Part shown: positions 30,561-41,139 of the stretch, one piece after another
Position numbering within the stretch: position 1 is the stretch's first letter
Layout of the letters: every line of letters begins with the position of its first letter
Assembly: GCA_008690995.1 (NCBI GenBank)
Contig: VRMN01000009.1
Span: 310,001 to 374,000, forward strand
Source: Porphyridium purpureum
Taxonomy: Eukaryota > Rhodophyta > Bangiophyceae > Porphyridiales > Porphyridiaceae
Direction of reading: 5' to 3'
Length of the DNA: 64,000 bases
Notes under the pieces: generated by a model
Seen by the model: the letters and a program-made list of their open reading frames with translations, nothing else
What the model was told of the DNA's origin: nothing
Databases searched by the model: none
Position numbers and translations under genes: made by a program

Positions 30561-32054
30561 ATGGCGGCAAGCAATAATGAAGACAGCACGGATCTGGTGG
30601 CGCGCGAGGCGATCTCGTACGCTTGCGCGCATGGAATGGTGATGGCACTCCCAGCTGCGCCGCCTTTGCCCGAAACGCTTACACATGCACCGTTCTGCCT
30701 GCGCGCGTCTCGCTTTGACGCATCGGCATTCGCCCTTGCGGTCCGAACGGCGCCCCTGTTTTCCAAGCTGATCCATCGTATGGCCATGGCGGGCCCCGAA
30801 TTCCTCGCCCGCGAGTTGGATGAGGCATCGCAACATGATTCATTTACTGCGCGCTTACTTGCATGCTATCTGGACGCAGCGAACCATCCTCGAGGCCTGG
30901 CACAGCCCGTTTCTCTAGGACTGCACCGCTTTGACTACTTCATGGCGAAAGGACGAGGCGAGATGGATCAGAGCGTTGTGTTACAACAGGTCGAGCTCAA
31001 CACTATTGCCTCCTCGTTTGGCTGCCTTGGAACTCGTGCAAGTCACCTGCACGAGTTTGTACATCAGCTGGAGGGCTCACAAGTGGACTGGGATCATCCA
31101 GAAAATCGAGCAGACGAAGCTCTCAGCGACGCGTTGGCCAAAGCGCATGGCTTATGGCTAAAGCGCCACTCACAGGACTCTTCGAAAGAGGTGCAGGTTA
31201 TTTTTGTAGTTCAGCCAGGCGAACGCAATCGGTTTGATCAAGATATTCTCCGGCATTTGCTGCTTGCGAGACACAGAATTCGCTCCGTGCGTCTGTCGCT
31301 GTCTGAGATTGCTTCAAAGGGTAGGCTTTCATCTGATGTTGACCGTGCGCTGGAGATAGAAACAGGTCCGTCCGCTGCCTTGGTGTCTGTCGTATACTTT
31401 CGAGCAGGCTATGGGCCCGGCGATTACGTTTCGGAAGCATGCTGGCAGGCTCGAGTGCTCATGGAGAACTCCACAGCGATCAAGTGTCCGTCGCTGAGCT
31501 ACCAGCTTCTGGGTGCAAAAAAGATCCAGCAGATTTTGTGCGACCCTGAAGTGCTCACGCGCTTTGCAGATAGCCCGAAAGATGCGCAGCTTATGCGCGA
31601 CTGCTTTGCGTCGCAGTGGTCCCTCTCAGCAAAGCCCGAGGCGGCCACCTCCACCCGTGCTGCCATTCAGCTTGCGCTGGACAACCCGCATGCATTCGTT
31701 CTGAAGCCGCAGCGTGAAGGTGGTGGGAATAATCTCTACGAAGCTGATTTGAAAAAGGCGCTGCTAACCATGTCAGCAGATGAATTGGCCAGTCACATTC
31801 TTATGAGTCGCATTGAACCCATTGCAGTGGACAACACGATAGTGCGAAACGGCAAAATTGTTTCGGGGCAGGTCGTGGGCGAACTGGGCATCTTTGGTAC
31901 CTTCTTGGGCGACACGCAAAATGGTGACATTTTCTTGAACGAAACCGCCGGTTACTTGCTCAGATCGAAACTCGCGACCGTCGATGACGGCGGAGTCGCT
32001 GCGGGAGTGGCCGTACTTGACTCACCACAGCTGGTCAATATGGGCTTGCATTAG
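30561..32054 (+). CDS. GSH2: Glutathione synthetase, eukaryotic type
   Basis: This enzyme ligates glycine to gamma-glutamylcysteine with ATP, the last step of glutathione synthesis. About 497 residues from MAASNNEDST. Family blocks include LHRFDYFMAK, QVELNTIASSFGCLG (substrate site), VYFRAGYGPGDY, ARVLMENSTAIKCPSLSYQL with LGAKKIQQ, then the ATP-binding glycine loop FVLKPQREGGGNNLYEAD (near 381-398), ILMSRIEP and the closing VAAGVAVLDSPQLVNMGLH-like end. Length is normal (about 470-500). No transit peptide is evident, so a cytosolic location is likely. It is convergent with glutamine synthetase. Confidence 0.94.
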   Translation: MAASNNEDSTDLVAREAISYACAHGMVMALPAAPPLPETLTHAPFCLRASRFDASAFALAVRTAPLFSKLIHRMAMAGPEFLARELDEASQHDSFTARLLACYLDAANHPRGLAQPVSLGLHRFDYFMAKGRGEMDQSVVLQQVELNTIASSFGCLGTRASHLHEFVHQLEGSQVDWDHPENRADEALSDALAKAHGLWLKRHSQDSSKEVQVIFVVQPGERNRFDQDILRHLLLARHRIRSVRLSLSEIASKGRLSSDVDRALEIETGPSAALVSVVYFRAGYGPGDYVSEACWQARVLMENSTAIKCPSLSYQLLGAKKIQQILCDPEVLTRFADSPKDAQLMRDCFASQWSLSAKPEAATSTRAAIQLALDNPHAFVLKPQREGGGNNLYEADLKKALLTMSADELASHILMSRIEPIAVDNTIVRNGKIVSGQVVGELGIFGTFLGDTQNGDIFLNETAGYLLRSKLATVDDGGVAAGVAVLDSPQLVNMGLH

Positions 32055-32398
32055 CACTGGTGAAAGGTTGATAGCCGCAGCCAGAGCACAAGCCTGTCAC
32101 ACAAATTTTTGTTTAATCACTCATGAGGTACAGAATGATATTTCACACCTTTGGTGTTCCTTTGAAACTGGCTTCCACCATGTGGGTACACGCATCCATC
32201 TACCTACGCCAAAAATTGAACTGAAGAGCCTTCCAGCCCTCGACTCGAGTCTAATATGCAGAGGGACACGTTCACGTGAGAAAGCAGCAATGATGGCCCT
32301 TCTGCTCCGTGTGAGTGCATATGCAACCAAAAGGATCTGGACGGAGATGAATACTACTGGTTCGGTACCCAAGTAGACGCAAATACCCGATACACACA

Positions 32399-32430
<32 letters not shown>

Positions 32431-32603
32431 AAGCGCCTGGACAAAGATGGCAGAAAAATTAACAGAATGACAGGCATAACCCCCGCGATTTCCAAAACAC
32501 GATAACAAAACGGAATACCGAGCATCGCGTCCCGCTCATTGAATACCTTGTTCACGGCCCTTGTGTCCAGAGCCCGCACGTGCTTATGGCCGCCGAGACC
32601 CTC
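32055..32603. other. Intergenic region with CA microsatellite
   Basis: 549 bases between the convergent glutathione and glutamine synthetase genes. Contains the CA repeat and no gene. Confidence 0.6.
32404..32430. repeat. (AC)n microsatellite, about 13 units
   Basis: An uninterrupted alternating A/C run in the shared 3' region of two convergent genes. Likely to vary in length between strains. Confidence 0.95.
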
Positions 32604-33695
32604 TTACATAGGAATGTCGCAACAGGTACTCACGATCATTCCGGAAACGACGTACGGGTCCATAGACCCCGCAGGTCTGCGGTCCTCAAAGTAACCAAAT
32701 CCTTCCTTCATAGTCTCATGCCCAACGCGGCACGACGCACCGCGGTCAGCCCTTCCCCATTTAAAGATTTTGTACGACGCGGTCTCGTGGCGACCAGTGA
32801 GCCTCGCCTCGTTACCCGCACCGTAAGCCGCAATGTGCTCGGCATGCTTCTTCGACAGGCGTTCCAAAGCAGGAATGATGTGGCCCTCAAGGCCTCCAGG
32901 CTCACGCATGGGCTTGGTCGAAAAGTTCGTGTGCGCACCAGAGCCATTCCAGTCGCCCTTTACGGGCTTGGGCTCCGAGTTGATAACCACGTCACACTTT
33001 TCAGCAATGCGCTCCATGAGGTACCTCGCCATCCAGACCATGTCTCCAGTCTCCATGCCCACCGTGGGGCCGATCTGATACTCCCACTGGCCGGGTGCGA
33101 CCTCTGCATTTGTGCCACTGATTTTGAGGCCTGCGTACAGGCAGGCTCGGTAGTGCGCGTCTGAAATAGCACGGCCCTCCATGTACAAGGCGCCCACTCC
33201 GCAGTAGTACGGTCCCTGTGGCTCTGGCTGCCCGTGCTTGGGGAATCCCAGCGGCTTGCCTGAGGCCTTGTCCATCATGAAAAACTCCTGCTCGATGCCG
33301 AACCACGGCTCAAGACCCATGGCCATCGCCTCGTCCATCACCTTGGCACACTTGACTCGCGAGTTTGTCGGCAGCGGTTCGCCCTGCGGAGTGTAAGTGT
33401 CGCACATGACCAGGACATTTGGCTTGCCGCGGAACGGATCCCAGTAGCACGCGCGCGGGTACAGGATGACCTCGGAGTCCTCTCCCGGCGCTTGCCCGCA
33501 CGACGAGCCGTCGTAGTTCCACTTTGGGTAATCCTCTGCCTTTGCATAGCTTTTGTACAGCGTGCGCGACTTGCTGCGCAGCTTGTAGCCTCCGTCCAGC
33601 CACACATACTCGGCCACATACACGCCTTCTGGTATCGGCAGATCCCGCAGGTCCCGCAGGAACGGCTCGGTCACCGTCTTGTAAAACTCGGCCAT
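32604..33695 (-). CDS. GLN: Glutamine synthetase, type II
   Basis: This enzyme makes glutamine from glutamate, ammonia and ATP. 363 residues from [16 protein letters not shown], normal for eukaryotic GSII. Visible signatures are [30 protein letters not shown] (beta-grasp), [14 protein letters not shown] with the metal-binding Glu residues, [25 protein letters not shown] (ammonia and glutamate site), [11 protein letters not shown] and GASCRVG, and [15 protein letters not shown] near the end. The frame is open for 30 codons upstream, but those are Gly/Glu-rich and the chosen Met matches the family start. No transit peptide precedes it, suggesting the cytosolic isoform. Confidence 0.95.
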   Translation of the reverse strand: MAEFYKTVTEPFLRDLRDLPIPEGVYVAEYVWLDGGYKLRSKSRTLYKSYAKAEDYPKWNYDGSSCGQAPGEDSEVILYPRACYWDPFRGKPNVLVMCDTYTPQGEPLPTNSRVKCAKVMDEAMAMGLEPWFGIEQEFFMMDKASGKPLGFPKHGQPEPQGPYYCGVGALYMEGRAISDAHYRACLYAGLKISGTNAEVAPGQWEYQIGPTVGMETGDMVWMARYLMERIAEKCDVVINSEPKPVKGDWNGSGAHTNFSTKPMREPGGLEGHIIPALERLSKKHAEHIAAYGAGNEARLTGRHETASYKIFKWGRADRGASCRVGHETMKEGFGYFEDRRPAGSMDPYVVSGMIVSTCCDIPM

Positions 33696-34629
33696 AGTGA
33701 CTAACGATTGATGTCTTTCTTCTTCTCCTCCTCCTTCTGCTCCTGCCCCTCTCTGCTCCTCGACCAATCGACCACCACCGGACACTCAGATGTGCGCACC
33801 TTGCTCTTCTTCCCTGTCTCCTGGCTGTGCGTTGCCGTTGAGGCCCCATTTCGAACGGCTAACTAGCCTTCTGTCCGCCCAGTGCGAGCAGGTCGTCAGC
33901 TGGTTGTGATTGCACTGACGAAGCAGGCCGCTGGTTCTGCCTGAGATGCGGCGGTGCGCTGAGGCCTGAAGGCACAGCGCAGGCCAAATGCAGGGCGAAC
34001 GCACGCGAACGCAGGCTGCCCAGCCAGCTCGCAACCACCCACCACCGAAAACGAGAACGCAAAGGATCATAAAATGACACCATTTGAAAGGAGAAGCTTG
34101 CGCGCCAGCCGTTATTGATTGCGCGCGGCACGCTGGCAGAATTTGTCGTAACGCCTGCGAAAAAGCTGTACCCACTGTTCATGCAGGAGGTACAGTTCAG
34201 CACCAGCGCGCGTGCGTGCAGGATGCCCGCGCGTAATCTGGGACGCGCTGCGGTGCGTGCGATAATGACGGGCGGGCAAGGGGGCTGACGGAGCCGCGGT
34301 CTGGACCAGGTGTCGCCCTGGCGGCTCGCTCGAGGCGTGCTGAACCGCGCGTGTCGCAAAGGCCGCGTCAATGCCGCCTGAGATCAGCGAAGCACAGTGC
34401 GCGGGGCCGCGCTTGCGATATCGCGCCGCGTGCGTCGGATTGCTTAAAATCAAATTTCATTTTGTATGAACAAATCAGTCGCACAAATCAGTCAGGCAGA
34501 AAAAAACCCTGTACATTTCCGAGCGCGCACGGACCTTTTCCAATCAGAAAGCCAGAGCAGAGCGCGTCGTGCCGGCAAATGACAGAGACAAAAAAGTATG
34601 CACGGTTCGTTGCGTGCCAAACTTCTGTG
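33696..34629. other. Intergenic region upstream of glutamine synthetase
   Basis: About 930 bases with no gene that I can support. It should hold the glutamine synthetase promoter and the 3' region of the globin gene. The sequence next to the globin stop is AT-richer, with a run of seven A near 34499. Confidence 0.5.
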
Positions 34630-35517
34630 CTACTCACCCAGAGTCTCCATGAGCAAGTAGTTACCGAACGGAGCGCTCAGACAGGCAATGTCACCCACCT
34701 TCATTTCGTCCAGCACGTGCGCCGTGACAAGGCTGCGATCCATCTTGCTTAAGCTCAGACGGAATTTCTTCTCATTCGAATCGCCGTACAGGTAGTAGTT
34801 GCGGTGCGTGGCGCCGCCCAGCTTCTCGTCGACCACCTTGAGGCACGTGTACTGATTGTGGTCATACGCCGGCAGCGCAGCGCCATCCAAGGGCTCAAAG
34901 GTAACGATGGTGGCCGTATCCTTCTCGAATTCCTCATCCTCGTCGTCCGAGTCTTCGGCGTGGCTAATCTCAATCTCTTCCATGGACACGATCCTGAACT
35001 CCTTGAACCCAATAAACCCGTTTTTCCTCTCCTCCATTTCCCGGTAGAGCTCCTTCTCCATGTGCGCAAGGCACTCGACAAGATACGTCCAGCCGGCGTG
35101 CCAGGCATCCAGAATGCTCTGGTCCACACCGCCTGTCACCTCAACCAAGGCCTCGAGCAGGGCCTCACCCAGAAGCGGGTATTTGTTATAGTCAATGTTG
35201 CGACTGCAATGTTTCTGCGCGACGCGCCTGAGATCGCCCATGAGGCGGTCAATATGCTCGATGTTTGTCATGAAGCTGAACACCACGCTGCTCTGCACTT
35301 GTGCCTGGAGCGACACGGAGTTGCCTGGGCAGCCGCCCTCGGGAACCTGTTTCCTCCTGGTGAAGTCCACGGACCAGAGCTGCTTCATATCTGGGTTGGC
35401 GGCCCAGAACTTGTCGTACATGATTTGTGCGATCAGCGGTGCCTGTGACTTGAGCGCCGTGGCGGACTCTTTGACCAGGTCCATCTGGGCCTGCGAGGGC
35501 TTCTCTGGCATCGCCAT
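34630..35517 (-). CDS. Flavohaemoglobin-like protein: globin plus FAD domain, no NAD domain
   Basis: 295 residues. Residues 1-145 are a flavohaemoglobin-type globin: MYDKFWAANPDMKQLW (with the B10-type Tyr), FSFMTNIEHIDRLMGDLRRV, and AQKHCSRNIDYNKYPLLGEA with the proximal His. Residues about 160-293 are the FAD-binding barrel of ferredoxin-reductase type: FKEFRIVSM, a short acidic insert (DSDDEDEEFEKD), ALPAYDHNQYTCLKV, RNYYLYGD where relatives have RxYSLS, VLDEMKVGDIACLSAPFGNY. The NAD(P) domain, about 120 residues, is missing; the frame ends right after the FAD domain. Full flavohaemoglobins detoxify nitric oxide. The stop TAG overlaps a GTGAGT donor-like site, so an undetected downstream exon is possible, but I find no NAD-domain motifs in the next 0.8 kb. 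Confidence 0.8.
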   Translation of the reverse strand: MAMPEKPSQAQMDLVKESATALKSQAPLIAQIMYDKFWAANPDMKQLWSVDFTRRKQVPEGGCPGNSVSLQAQVQSSVVFSFMTNIEHIDRLMGDLRRVAQKHCSRNIDYNKYPLLGEALLEALVEVTGGVDQSILDAWHAGWTYLVECLAHMEKELYREMEERKNGFIGFKEFRIVSMEEIEISHAEDSDDEDEEFEKDTATIVTFEPLDGAALPAYDHNQYTCLKVVDEKLGGATHRNYYLYGDSNEKKFRLSLSKMDRSLVTAHVLDEMKVGDIACLSAPFGNYLLMETLGE

Positions 35518-36543
35518 CTTGGTGTTGTTTGCGTGATCCTTCTCAAGACCTACCCCTTTGTTGCCGTCGCCAGTGCTGCCGTTCTGCTCGAAAGCTTGTC
35601 AATCACCCCGACTGTTTTTGTTTGCTGTCCCTGTCTTTGTCTGTGGCTAAGTGCCTGGATGTTTTTGCGTCTCCATGTTGCCCGGCTGCTTATATGCACG
35701 CCGACGCACTAGATGGGTGCGGGATGTGACGACGCACGACTGACAAGTTGTGTAACCTCCGCCGGTGCTGCGTTTGCTTCGAACGTCACGCGAACGCCAG
35801 CTACACCCTCTGACACAGTGGGCATGACGGAGACGGAGGGCGAGCGGGAGAGAGAGAGAGAGAGCAGGTCCGATACAGTGACGCAGCGGCACATGAACAG
35901 ACCGTTTGTTCGCACGCGCGCGCCACGACGCTGCTTACTTGAGTTTGGCGGCCACGCGCAGCATGACGTGGTGCATGGCCGAATCGCACGCCGAGCGCAG
36001 GTTACATGCCGCGCTCGCGCGAGTTCGCACGCAAACTCGCGACTGCGCCTTCTTCCGCCGCACACATCCTAGTCAGAGTTCGCCGAACACGCACGCACAC
36101 AAACAAACACAAACTTACACACAGACGGAAAAACCAGCCGGCCAGCCGCGTGGCGTGGAAGATTGCCAAGCGATGCGGCATTGCCACACGGCACCAGCAC
36201 GTGCGCGGTACAGCTAGGTACAGCTAGGTACCGGATGGCGCCGCTGAACACCCGCGCAGCGAGAGAGATCTCCGGTCGAGCAGCCGCGCGTGCGCTCGAG
36301 ACGCTTGCAAAACGCGCTGGATTTAGTACGAAGCGGTACTGCGCGCGGGTCGCAGATGGCGGCGCGATACGAAGGTGGTTGCCGCACGAGCTGCTGGTGT
36401 CTTGTTGCAGATGCGCACCGTGTGGACTTGAGGGAGGGGCGTGCGAGGAGAAGGGAGACGGACGCGTGCGCTTGTGGAGGAGAAGGGATTGCCGGGTGTG
36501 AGGAAGAGGGAGAGAGGGGAGTGAGCAAGCAGAAACAGGCAGA
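35518..36543. other. Divergent intergenic region (globin / rod linker)
   Basis: About 1 kb between divergent genes. It holds a (GA)n run near 35848-35864 and a direct repeat of TACAGCTAGG near 36208-36227. Promoters of both genes are expected here. No gene seen. Confidence 0.5.
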
Positions 36544-37635
36544 ATGGCAGCGTTTGTGACCGGCATGGGGGCGGCGCCGCGCTCGCAGATGCGCTCGGTG
36601 AGCGGGTCCGCGGTGTGCGTGCGATCGGACAGCGTGCGCGCGCCAGGCGCGCTGACCATGCGACTGGGCACCGTGAGCGGCAACAGCTCGCTGGACAAGC
36701 TCGGACTGGACAAGTTCCTTTCGGAGAGCAACAGGGCGTACACGCCGCGCGCCCAGCCGGGCTTCTCCAGCGAGTACGAGCAGATCATCTCCGCCACGTA
36801 CAAGCAGCTGTTCGGCAACGCCTACATCATGGACTCGGAGCGCGCCGAGATGGCCAAGCAGGAGAGCATGTTCCGTGACGGACAGCTCACGCTCAAGGAC
36901 TTTTGCCGCGCCCTCGCCAAGACCGAGCAGTACAAGAAGCGCTTCTTCGACTCTCGACCCTTGTATGGCGCCATCGAGCTCAACTTTAAGAACATTCTGG
37001 GCAGGACGCCAGATGGCCTCGAGCATTACCGCGCCAAGTCTGCTGTGTACGACACCAAGGGCTATGAGGCGTTCGTAGACGCGTTCTTTGATGACGGCGA
37101 GTACGATGAGGTGTATGACGACTACACCGTGCCGTTCTACCGCGGGTACAAGACGGAGGCCAACCTGTCCATGGCTGCGTTCACGCACTTTTTCAGAATG
37201 GTGCGCGGATCGTCCACGTCCGACAAGGCCAACCCCAACTCAATGCAGAAGGACATTCCGCTGAACTACTACGGGATCACCAAGACTCCTCTGGCCGTCA
37301 TCGCGCCGGGCGCGGCTGGCACGGCGTACACCGAGTCGTTCTCAGGAACTGGCTCATGGCAGAGCGGCAGGGCGGGCCTGAACGCCGCGCGCGTCGCCCT
37401 TGGCGTGCCGGCTACCGCGAACGGCAAATCGTTCCGCGTCGAGGTGACTGGCTACACGCAGCCCGGATTCGGCATCACCGCCGGTACTGCCGTCGGCAAA
37501 CTGTACAAGGCAAACAAGCTCTCCAGGTACCCGCGATCCAACAAGAGCTACGTGGTCGGCTTTGACGAGCTTACGCCTCTGTACCAGCGTATCACCAAGA
37601 ACGGTGGAACCATCGCGTCCATCACGCCATTGTAA
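36544..37635 (+). CDS. Phycobilisome rod linker, nuclear-encoded
   Basis: A 363-residue precursor. The transit peptide starts MAAFVTGMG; an early Phe is typical of red-algal and glaucophyte plastid import. Residues about 60-195 form the phycobilisome linker domain: YKQLFGNAYIMDSERAEMAK, FRDGQLTLKDFCRALAKTEQ, YGAIELNFKNILGRTPDG. Residues about 295-363 form the CpcD-like capping domain: SFRVEVTGYTQPGFG, with SYVVGFDELTPLYQRI and the closing GGTIASITPL. Linker plus CpcD domain in this order defines rod linkers that join phycobiliprotein hexamers. The protein should act on the thylakoid stroma surface, in phycoerythrin or phycocyanin rods; which one cannot be told. This gene is the main evidence for a red alga. 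Confidence 0.93.
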   Translation: MAAFVTGMGAAPRSQMRSVSGSAVCVRSDSVRAPGALTMRLGTVSGNSSLDKLGLDKFLSESNRAYTPRAQPGFSSEYEQIISATYKQLFGNAYIMDSERAEMAKQESMFRDGQLTLKDFCRALAKTEQYKKRFFDSRPLYGAIELNFKNILGRTPDGLEHYRAKSAVYDTKGYEAFVDAFFDDGEYDEVYDDYTVPFYRGYKTEANLSMAAFTHFFRMVRGSSTSDKANPNSMQKDIPLNYYGITKTPLAVIAPGAAGTAYTESFSGTGSWQSGRAGLNAARVALGVPATANGKSFRVEVTGYTQPGFGITAGTAVGKLYKANKLSRYPRSNKSYVVGFDELTPLYQRITKNGGTIASITPL

Positions 37636-37981
37636 GCGGTGCGGAGGGACAGAATGGAAAGTGTTTTAGCTCGAGAATGTTGAATTTCTAATGGGTCTCA
37701 GGCAGTTCGACACCTGAACGGCGCGATACCGCGCGCAACGGCACAAAAGCGCGCCCCTTCCCTCCTTCGCGTCAGTCAGTTGAAAAGTAAAGTGCTCGCG
37801 GTATTCCCGTAATAGTAGGTTGAGGATGAGAAATGTGTGTCTGCCCAGAGGAAGCGCGTGTCCAGAATGTAATGCGACCAGGAAATGGCGTTCAAACACT
37901 AGGTTGTTGCTTTACGTCGTCCTTAAAGCAGATTGCGAAGTATTCATTTGAGACGTCGTCGCACATGCGGACGCGCGCTCC
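37636..37981. other. Intergenic region
   Basis: 346 bases between two co-directional genes. Nothing recognised. Confidence 0.5.
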
Positions 37982-39019
37982 GTGGATCCACTGCCGTCGT
38001 TCCGGGCACCGATCGGCGCAGTCGCGCACATACAGATGTCGCACGCGGTAGAGGATCTAGTAGCGGGTGCTGTGTCGGGTCTGATCGCGCGCATGTGCAT
38101 TGCGCCGCTCGATGTCGTCAAAATTCGAATTCAGGTGGAGCCCGAGGAGCAACGCGGTCGAAATGCGCAACATCCTGGCGGCGCGCAGCAAGGCACTACT
38201 TCCGCACGCGGTGCGGTGCCACCGAGCCGTACGCTTCGACTCTTAGTCTCGATTGCACGCCATGAAGGACTGCGCGCTCTGTGGCAAGGGAATCTTCCGG
38301 CCGTGATCATGGTGGTACCGTTCAGTGCCGTTCAATTCAGCGCGGTTGGCTCCTTCCGGACAGGGCTGGAGCAAAGTCTCGGCCTCTCAGCACCGGGCAG
38401 TATTGTGTTGGCCAGCGCCGCAGCGGCATCTTGCGCTACGCTTGCTACATACCCACTCGATCTGCTGCGCACGCGGCTCGCGGCGCAGCGTCATGGTGAA
38501 GTGTATCGCGGATTGGTCGATGGCGTGGTGAGCATTATGCGCTCGCGCGGGGTACGAGGATTGTACGCAGGGGTTGGTGTAAGTATTGTGGAGACCGTGC
38601 CGTACGCTGTGATAGGATTCACATCGTACGACTTTTTCAAGCGAACCATCTCCAGCACCGACCACTTTCCGCGGTGGATGCCCGATGCGTTCCTGAGCGG
38701 GGCATTAGCCGGACTAGTCGTCAAGCTGTGCCTGCTTCCACTCGACAACCTCAAACTACGCTTGCAGGTGCAGACCGACTTTTTCCGATCCGCTCAGTCG
38801 TCGCCCGGCTCTTCGCCTCTGAACGGGCGACAGCTTTGCATGAACATACTGCGCCACGAAGGCTTGCGCGCATTCTACCGCGGGTTTGCGCCAACCATGC
38901 TGAAGACCATTCCTAACAGCGCCATCCATTTCGGCGTGTACGAGGCCGTTAAGCGGGCATGGCGCGCCCGAGCCCCAGCCGCAGGCGAGGCCACCACCAC
39001 ACCGCCAGACCAGGACTAA
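37982..39019 (+). CDS. Mitochondrial carrier, thiamine-pyrophosphate-transporter-like
   Basis: 345 residues with the three tandem repeats of the SLC25 family. The signature PxDxx[KR] motifs are APLDVVKIRIQ (near residue 45), YPLDLLRTRLA (near 165) and LPLDNLKLRLQ (near 265). Each is followed by a second helix with G-rich Q/FYRG-type ends (LRALWQGN, VRGLYAGV, LRAFYRGF). The sequence LVAGAVSGLIARMCIAPLDVV and the C-terminal pattern KTIPNSAIHFGVYE are closest in my judgment to TPC1/SLC25A19, which imports thiamine pyrophosphate into mitochondria. A related nucleotide or CoA carrier is possible. MSHAVEDL at 38036 is an alternative start. Confidence 0.82.
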   Translation: MDPLPSFRAPIGAVAHIQMSHAVEDLVAGAVSGLIARMCIAPLDVVKIRIQVEPEEQRGRNAQHPGGAQQGTTSARGAVPPSRTLRLLVSIARHEGLRALWQGNLPAVIMVVPFSAVQFSAVGSFRTGLEQSLGLSAPGSIVLASAAAASCATLATYPLDLLRTRLAAQRHGEVYRGLVDGVVSIMRSRGVRGLYAGVGVSIVETVPYAVIGFTSYDFFKRTISSTDHFPRWMPDAFLSGALAGLVVKLCLLPLDNLKLRLQVQTDFFRSAQSSPGSSPLNGRQLCMNILRHEGLRAFYRGFAPTMLKTIPNSAIHFGVYEAVKRAWRARAPAAGEATTTPPDQD

Positions 39020-39132
39020 CCACGAGGCTGAGAACCCGGAGGAGCCACGAACTTGGCAGCAGTTACCAGATACTAGCGGACAGAAACCGATAAACCGAAT
39101 GTCTAACTGGAAAGGGATGGAGTCGATGGGCG

Positions 39133-40647
39133 ATGGCCTCCCCGACGCCAGAGCTGGCCCATCTGACAGACACATGGCCGGAGCGCGCCGCGCAGATTCG
39201 GCGCATGTCTGCGCTCCTCGGAGCGCGCGCGTCCTTCCTTGTGTACGGCCCCGCGGCCACGGGGAAGACAGAGCTAGTGTGCGACACGCTGGCCTTCATG
39301 GGCAGGTCGATCGCGTTTGCGTACGTTGACTGCAAGACATTCTTCTCCGAGGCGCACCTTTTCGAGTCCCTTGCGGTGCAGGTGTGCCGTGCGTGGGGCG
39401 ATGGACTCGATTCTGAACTGAACTCAGACACATCGTCGGAAAACACGCACGGCCATGGCATCAGGTCAAAGTCAGATTTCGTGCATCTGTTGATGCGTCT
39501 TTCTGATTCAGACGATGTGAAGCACAGAGAGCGAATCGATCGACATCTCGTTTTGGTGCTGGACGGAGCGGAGCGCATCAGTAGAATATGCCCGCCAGCG
39601 GTGCTGTGCGATCTCGCACAACTCGAGTCGCTCATCTTGTCGTGCTTCGATCGAAGGGTACATGTGTCAGCCCTGTTTATCAGTGAGCAGACCTGGGACG
39701 TGATCGCATCACAACTGGCCCACGACATGGGCTGTACCTTGCCCATGATTTCCGTCGCGTTCCCGCTCTACACTAGCGAGCAGCTGCGCACCATTCTGAG
39801 GCGCACGGGGAAAGCGTTGCGCGTGGGCGAACTGTCGCCAGAGCAAGTTCAGAGAAAGTGGAACGCGACAGTCGATCTCAGTGTTGCCACTTTGAGCAAA
39901 GCCACCTGCAATTTGGTGGAGTTGCGGCGCCTCACGAGCTGTTTGTTTCCGCATTATGTCAGGATCAGCTCGCAGTCAAAGGAGCACGAGCATAATGCAT
40001 ATCAAATCATGAAAGAAATGAATCCGTTTCTTCAGCGTGCTATGAGTGCGATCTATCGCCTGGACCAGCCGATCGAGGAGCCAGTGTCGCAGGTGAAAGG
40101 CCTGAAATCACCCCGGCGCACGGATGCACAGATAGGAGATATGACGGATGAGCTGTTACGCACAGTTCTGTCGAGCACGCAAAAAGAGCTGCTGGTAAGC
40201 ATCTATTTGGCGACGCTGGTGCCCGAAACGAGGGACGCTGAATTTTTCGATGCGGAGACAGTCAAGGTTGGGGTCAGCGTAAGTGGCCGTGGGAGCAAGC
40301 GCACCCGCACCGGCAGCACGAAATCGATGGCAGCATGTTCGGGGCATTCGGCTCCAGCTGAACAGCCCAAGATTCCAATGGAGCGCGTACTCGCAGTACA
40401 TCGCTCGTTGCTTACAACGGGACAATTTGGCATCGCTCAGTCCCTCAGCCAAGCATGCATGCTGCAATCCGTGACACAAGAGCTCACGGACTTGGCTCTG
40501 CTCCACGTGGTTGGCGCAAACCTGAATCTTTCGAGTCCTATGTTTAGCAACTTGCTCAGCGCAGATTCGGTCGAAAGGCTTGCGCGTTGCGTGCATGCGG
40601 ATGGCGAGCTGCGGCGGATTCGAGATGCGCTCGGGGCAGCGGATTGA
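39133..40647 (+). CDS. ORC5: Origin recognition complex subunit 5
   Basis: 504 residues. An AAA+ ATPase domain opens the protein: FLVYGPAATGKTELVCDTL is the Walker A region (near 35-53), and LVLDGAERISRI the Walker B (near 138-149). VSALFISEQTWDVIA and ISVAFPLYTSEQLRTIL fit sensor and lid regions of ORC5. The C-terminal part holds the winged-helix-like region, with TQKELLVSIYLATLVPET, VHRSLLTTGQFGIAQSL and a short closing helix. ORC5 is part of the six-subunit complex that binds replication origins and loads the MCM helicase. Length is close to plant and animal ORC5 (about 435-530). Confidence 0.87.
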   Translation: MASPTPELAHLTDTWPERAAQIRRMSALLGARASFLVYGPAATGKTELVCDTLAFMGRSIAFAYVDCKTFFSEAHLFESLAVQVCRAWGDGLDSELNSDTSSENTHGHGIRSKSDFVHLLMRLSDSDDVKHRERIDRHLVLVLDGAERISRICPPAVLCDLAQLESLILSCFDRRVHVSALFISEQTWDVIASQLAHDMGCTLPMISVAFPLYTSEQLRTILRRTGKALRVGELSPEQVQRKWNATVDLSVATLSKATCNLVELRRLTSCLFPHYVRISSQSKEHEHNAYQIMKEMNPFLQRAMSAIYRLDQPIEEPVSQVKGLKSPRRTDAQIGDMTDELLRTVLSSTQKELLVSIYLATLVPETRDAEFFDAETVKVGVSVSGRGSKRTRTGSTKSMAACSGHSAPAEQPKIPMERVLAVHRSLLTTGQFGIAQSLSQACMLQSVTQELTDLALLHVVGANLNLSSPMFSNLLSADSVERLARCVHADGELRRIRDALGAAD

Positions 40648-41139
40648 CCGAAATGGGCGCATGGATTCCCCAACTTGGACGAGAAGTTTGAGAAGGGAGT
40701 GCACTTTGAAGGCGACGGTGGTTCGCATGATTTCAGAGCGTCTGTCGCGCACGTGAGTTCTGGTGTCGCTTTCGAGTCGCTTGGGAGAATTGCTCTCAAC
40801 GAAGAAGCTCTATGAGACCTACACAAATCGCTGTGCGATAGGATACGCAGCCTGAGTAGCCGGAAATCGAGGGGCGCTGGTGTAGGAATGATGTGGAGAC
40901 TCGACATGGCCGCCCACCTGCCGTGCTGTGACGAACTTTTAACGTAGAAGTGATACGTGGCAACACATTCTGCGTTTTGCGCGCGTACGTTCGTGGCTTT
41001 CGGAGTATCCCCGAGCAGGGAAAATTTACTCTTGTGTACACTACTCTAGGAATATCAAAGCATTGTTAGTGCGCCAATATTGTTTGGTACATTTGTTTCC
41101 ACGCATTTCCGAGAGTCCGAGCTATCGTCACTCAGCGGT
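40648..41139. other. Intergenic region between convergent genes
   Basis: 492 bases after ORC5 and after the end of the interrupted zinc-finger gene. No gene seen. Confidence 0.5.

Noticed and set aside
32404-32430. CA repeat as a CRISPR-like or regulatory array
   Set aside because: Simple dinucleotide microsatellite with no spacer structure.
34112-34453. Possible NAD-domain exon for the globin gene (LISGGI followed by HASSEPPGR)
   Set aside because: A phase-compatible acceptor exists near 34374, but the frame lacks the GxGxTP and CGP motifs, is too short, and is Arg/His/Ala-rich like non-coding GC-rich DNA.
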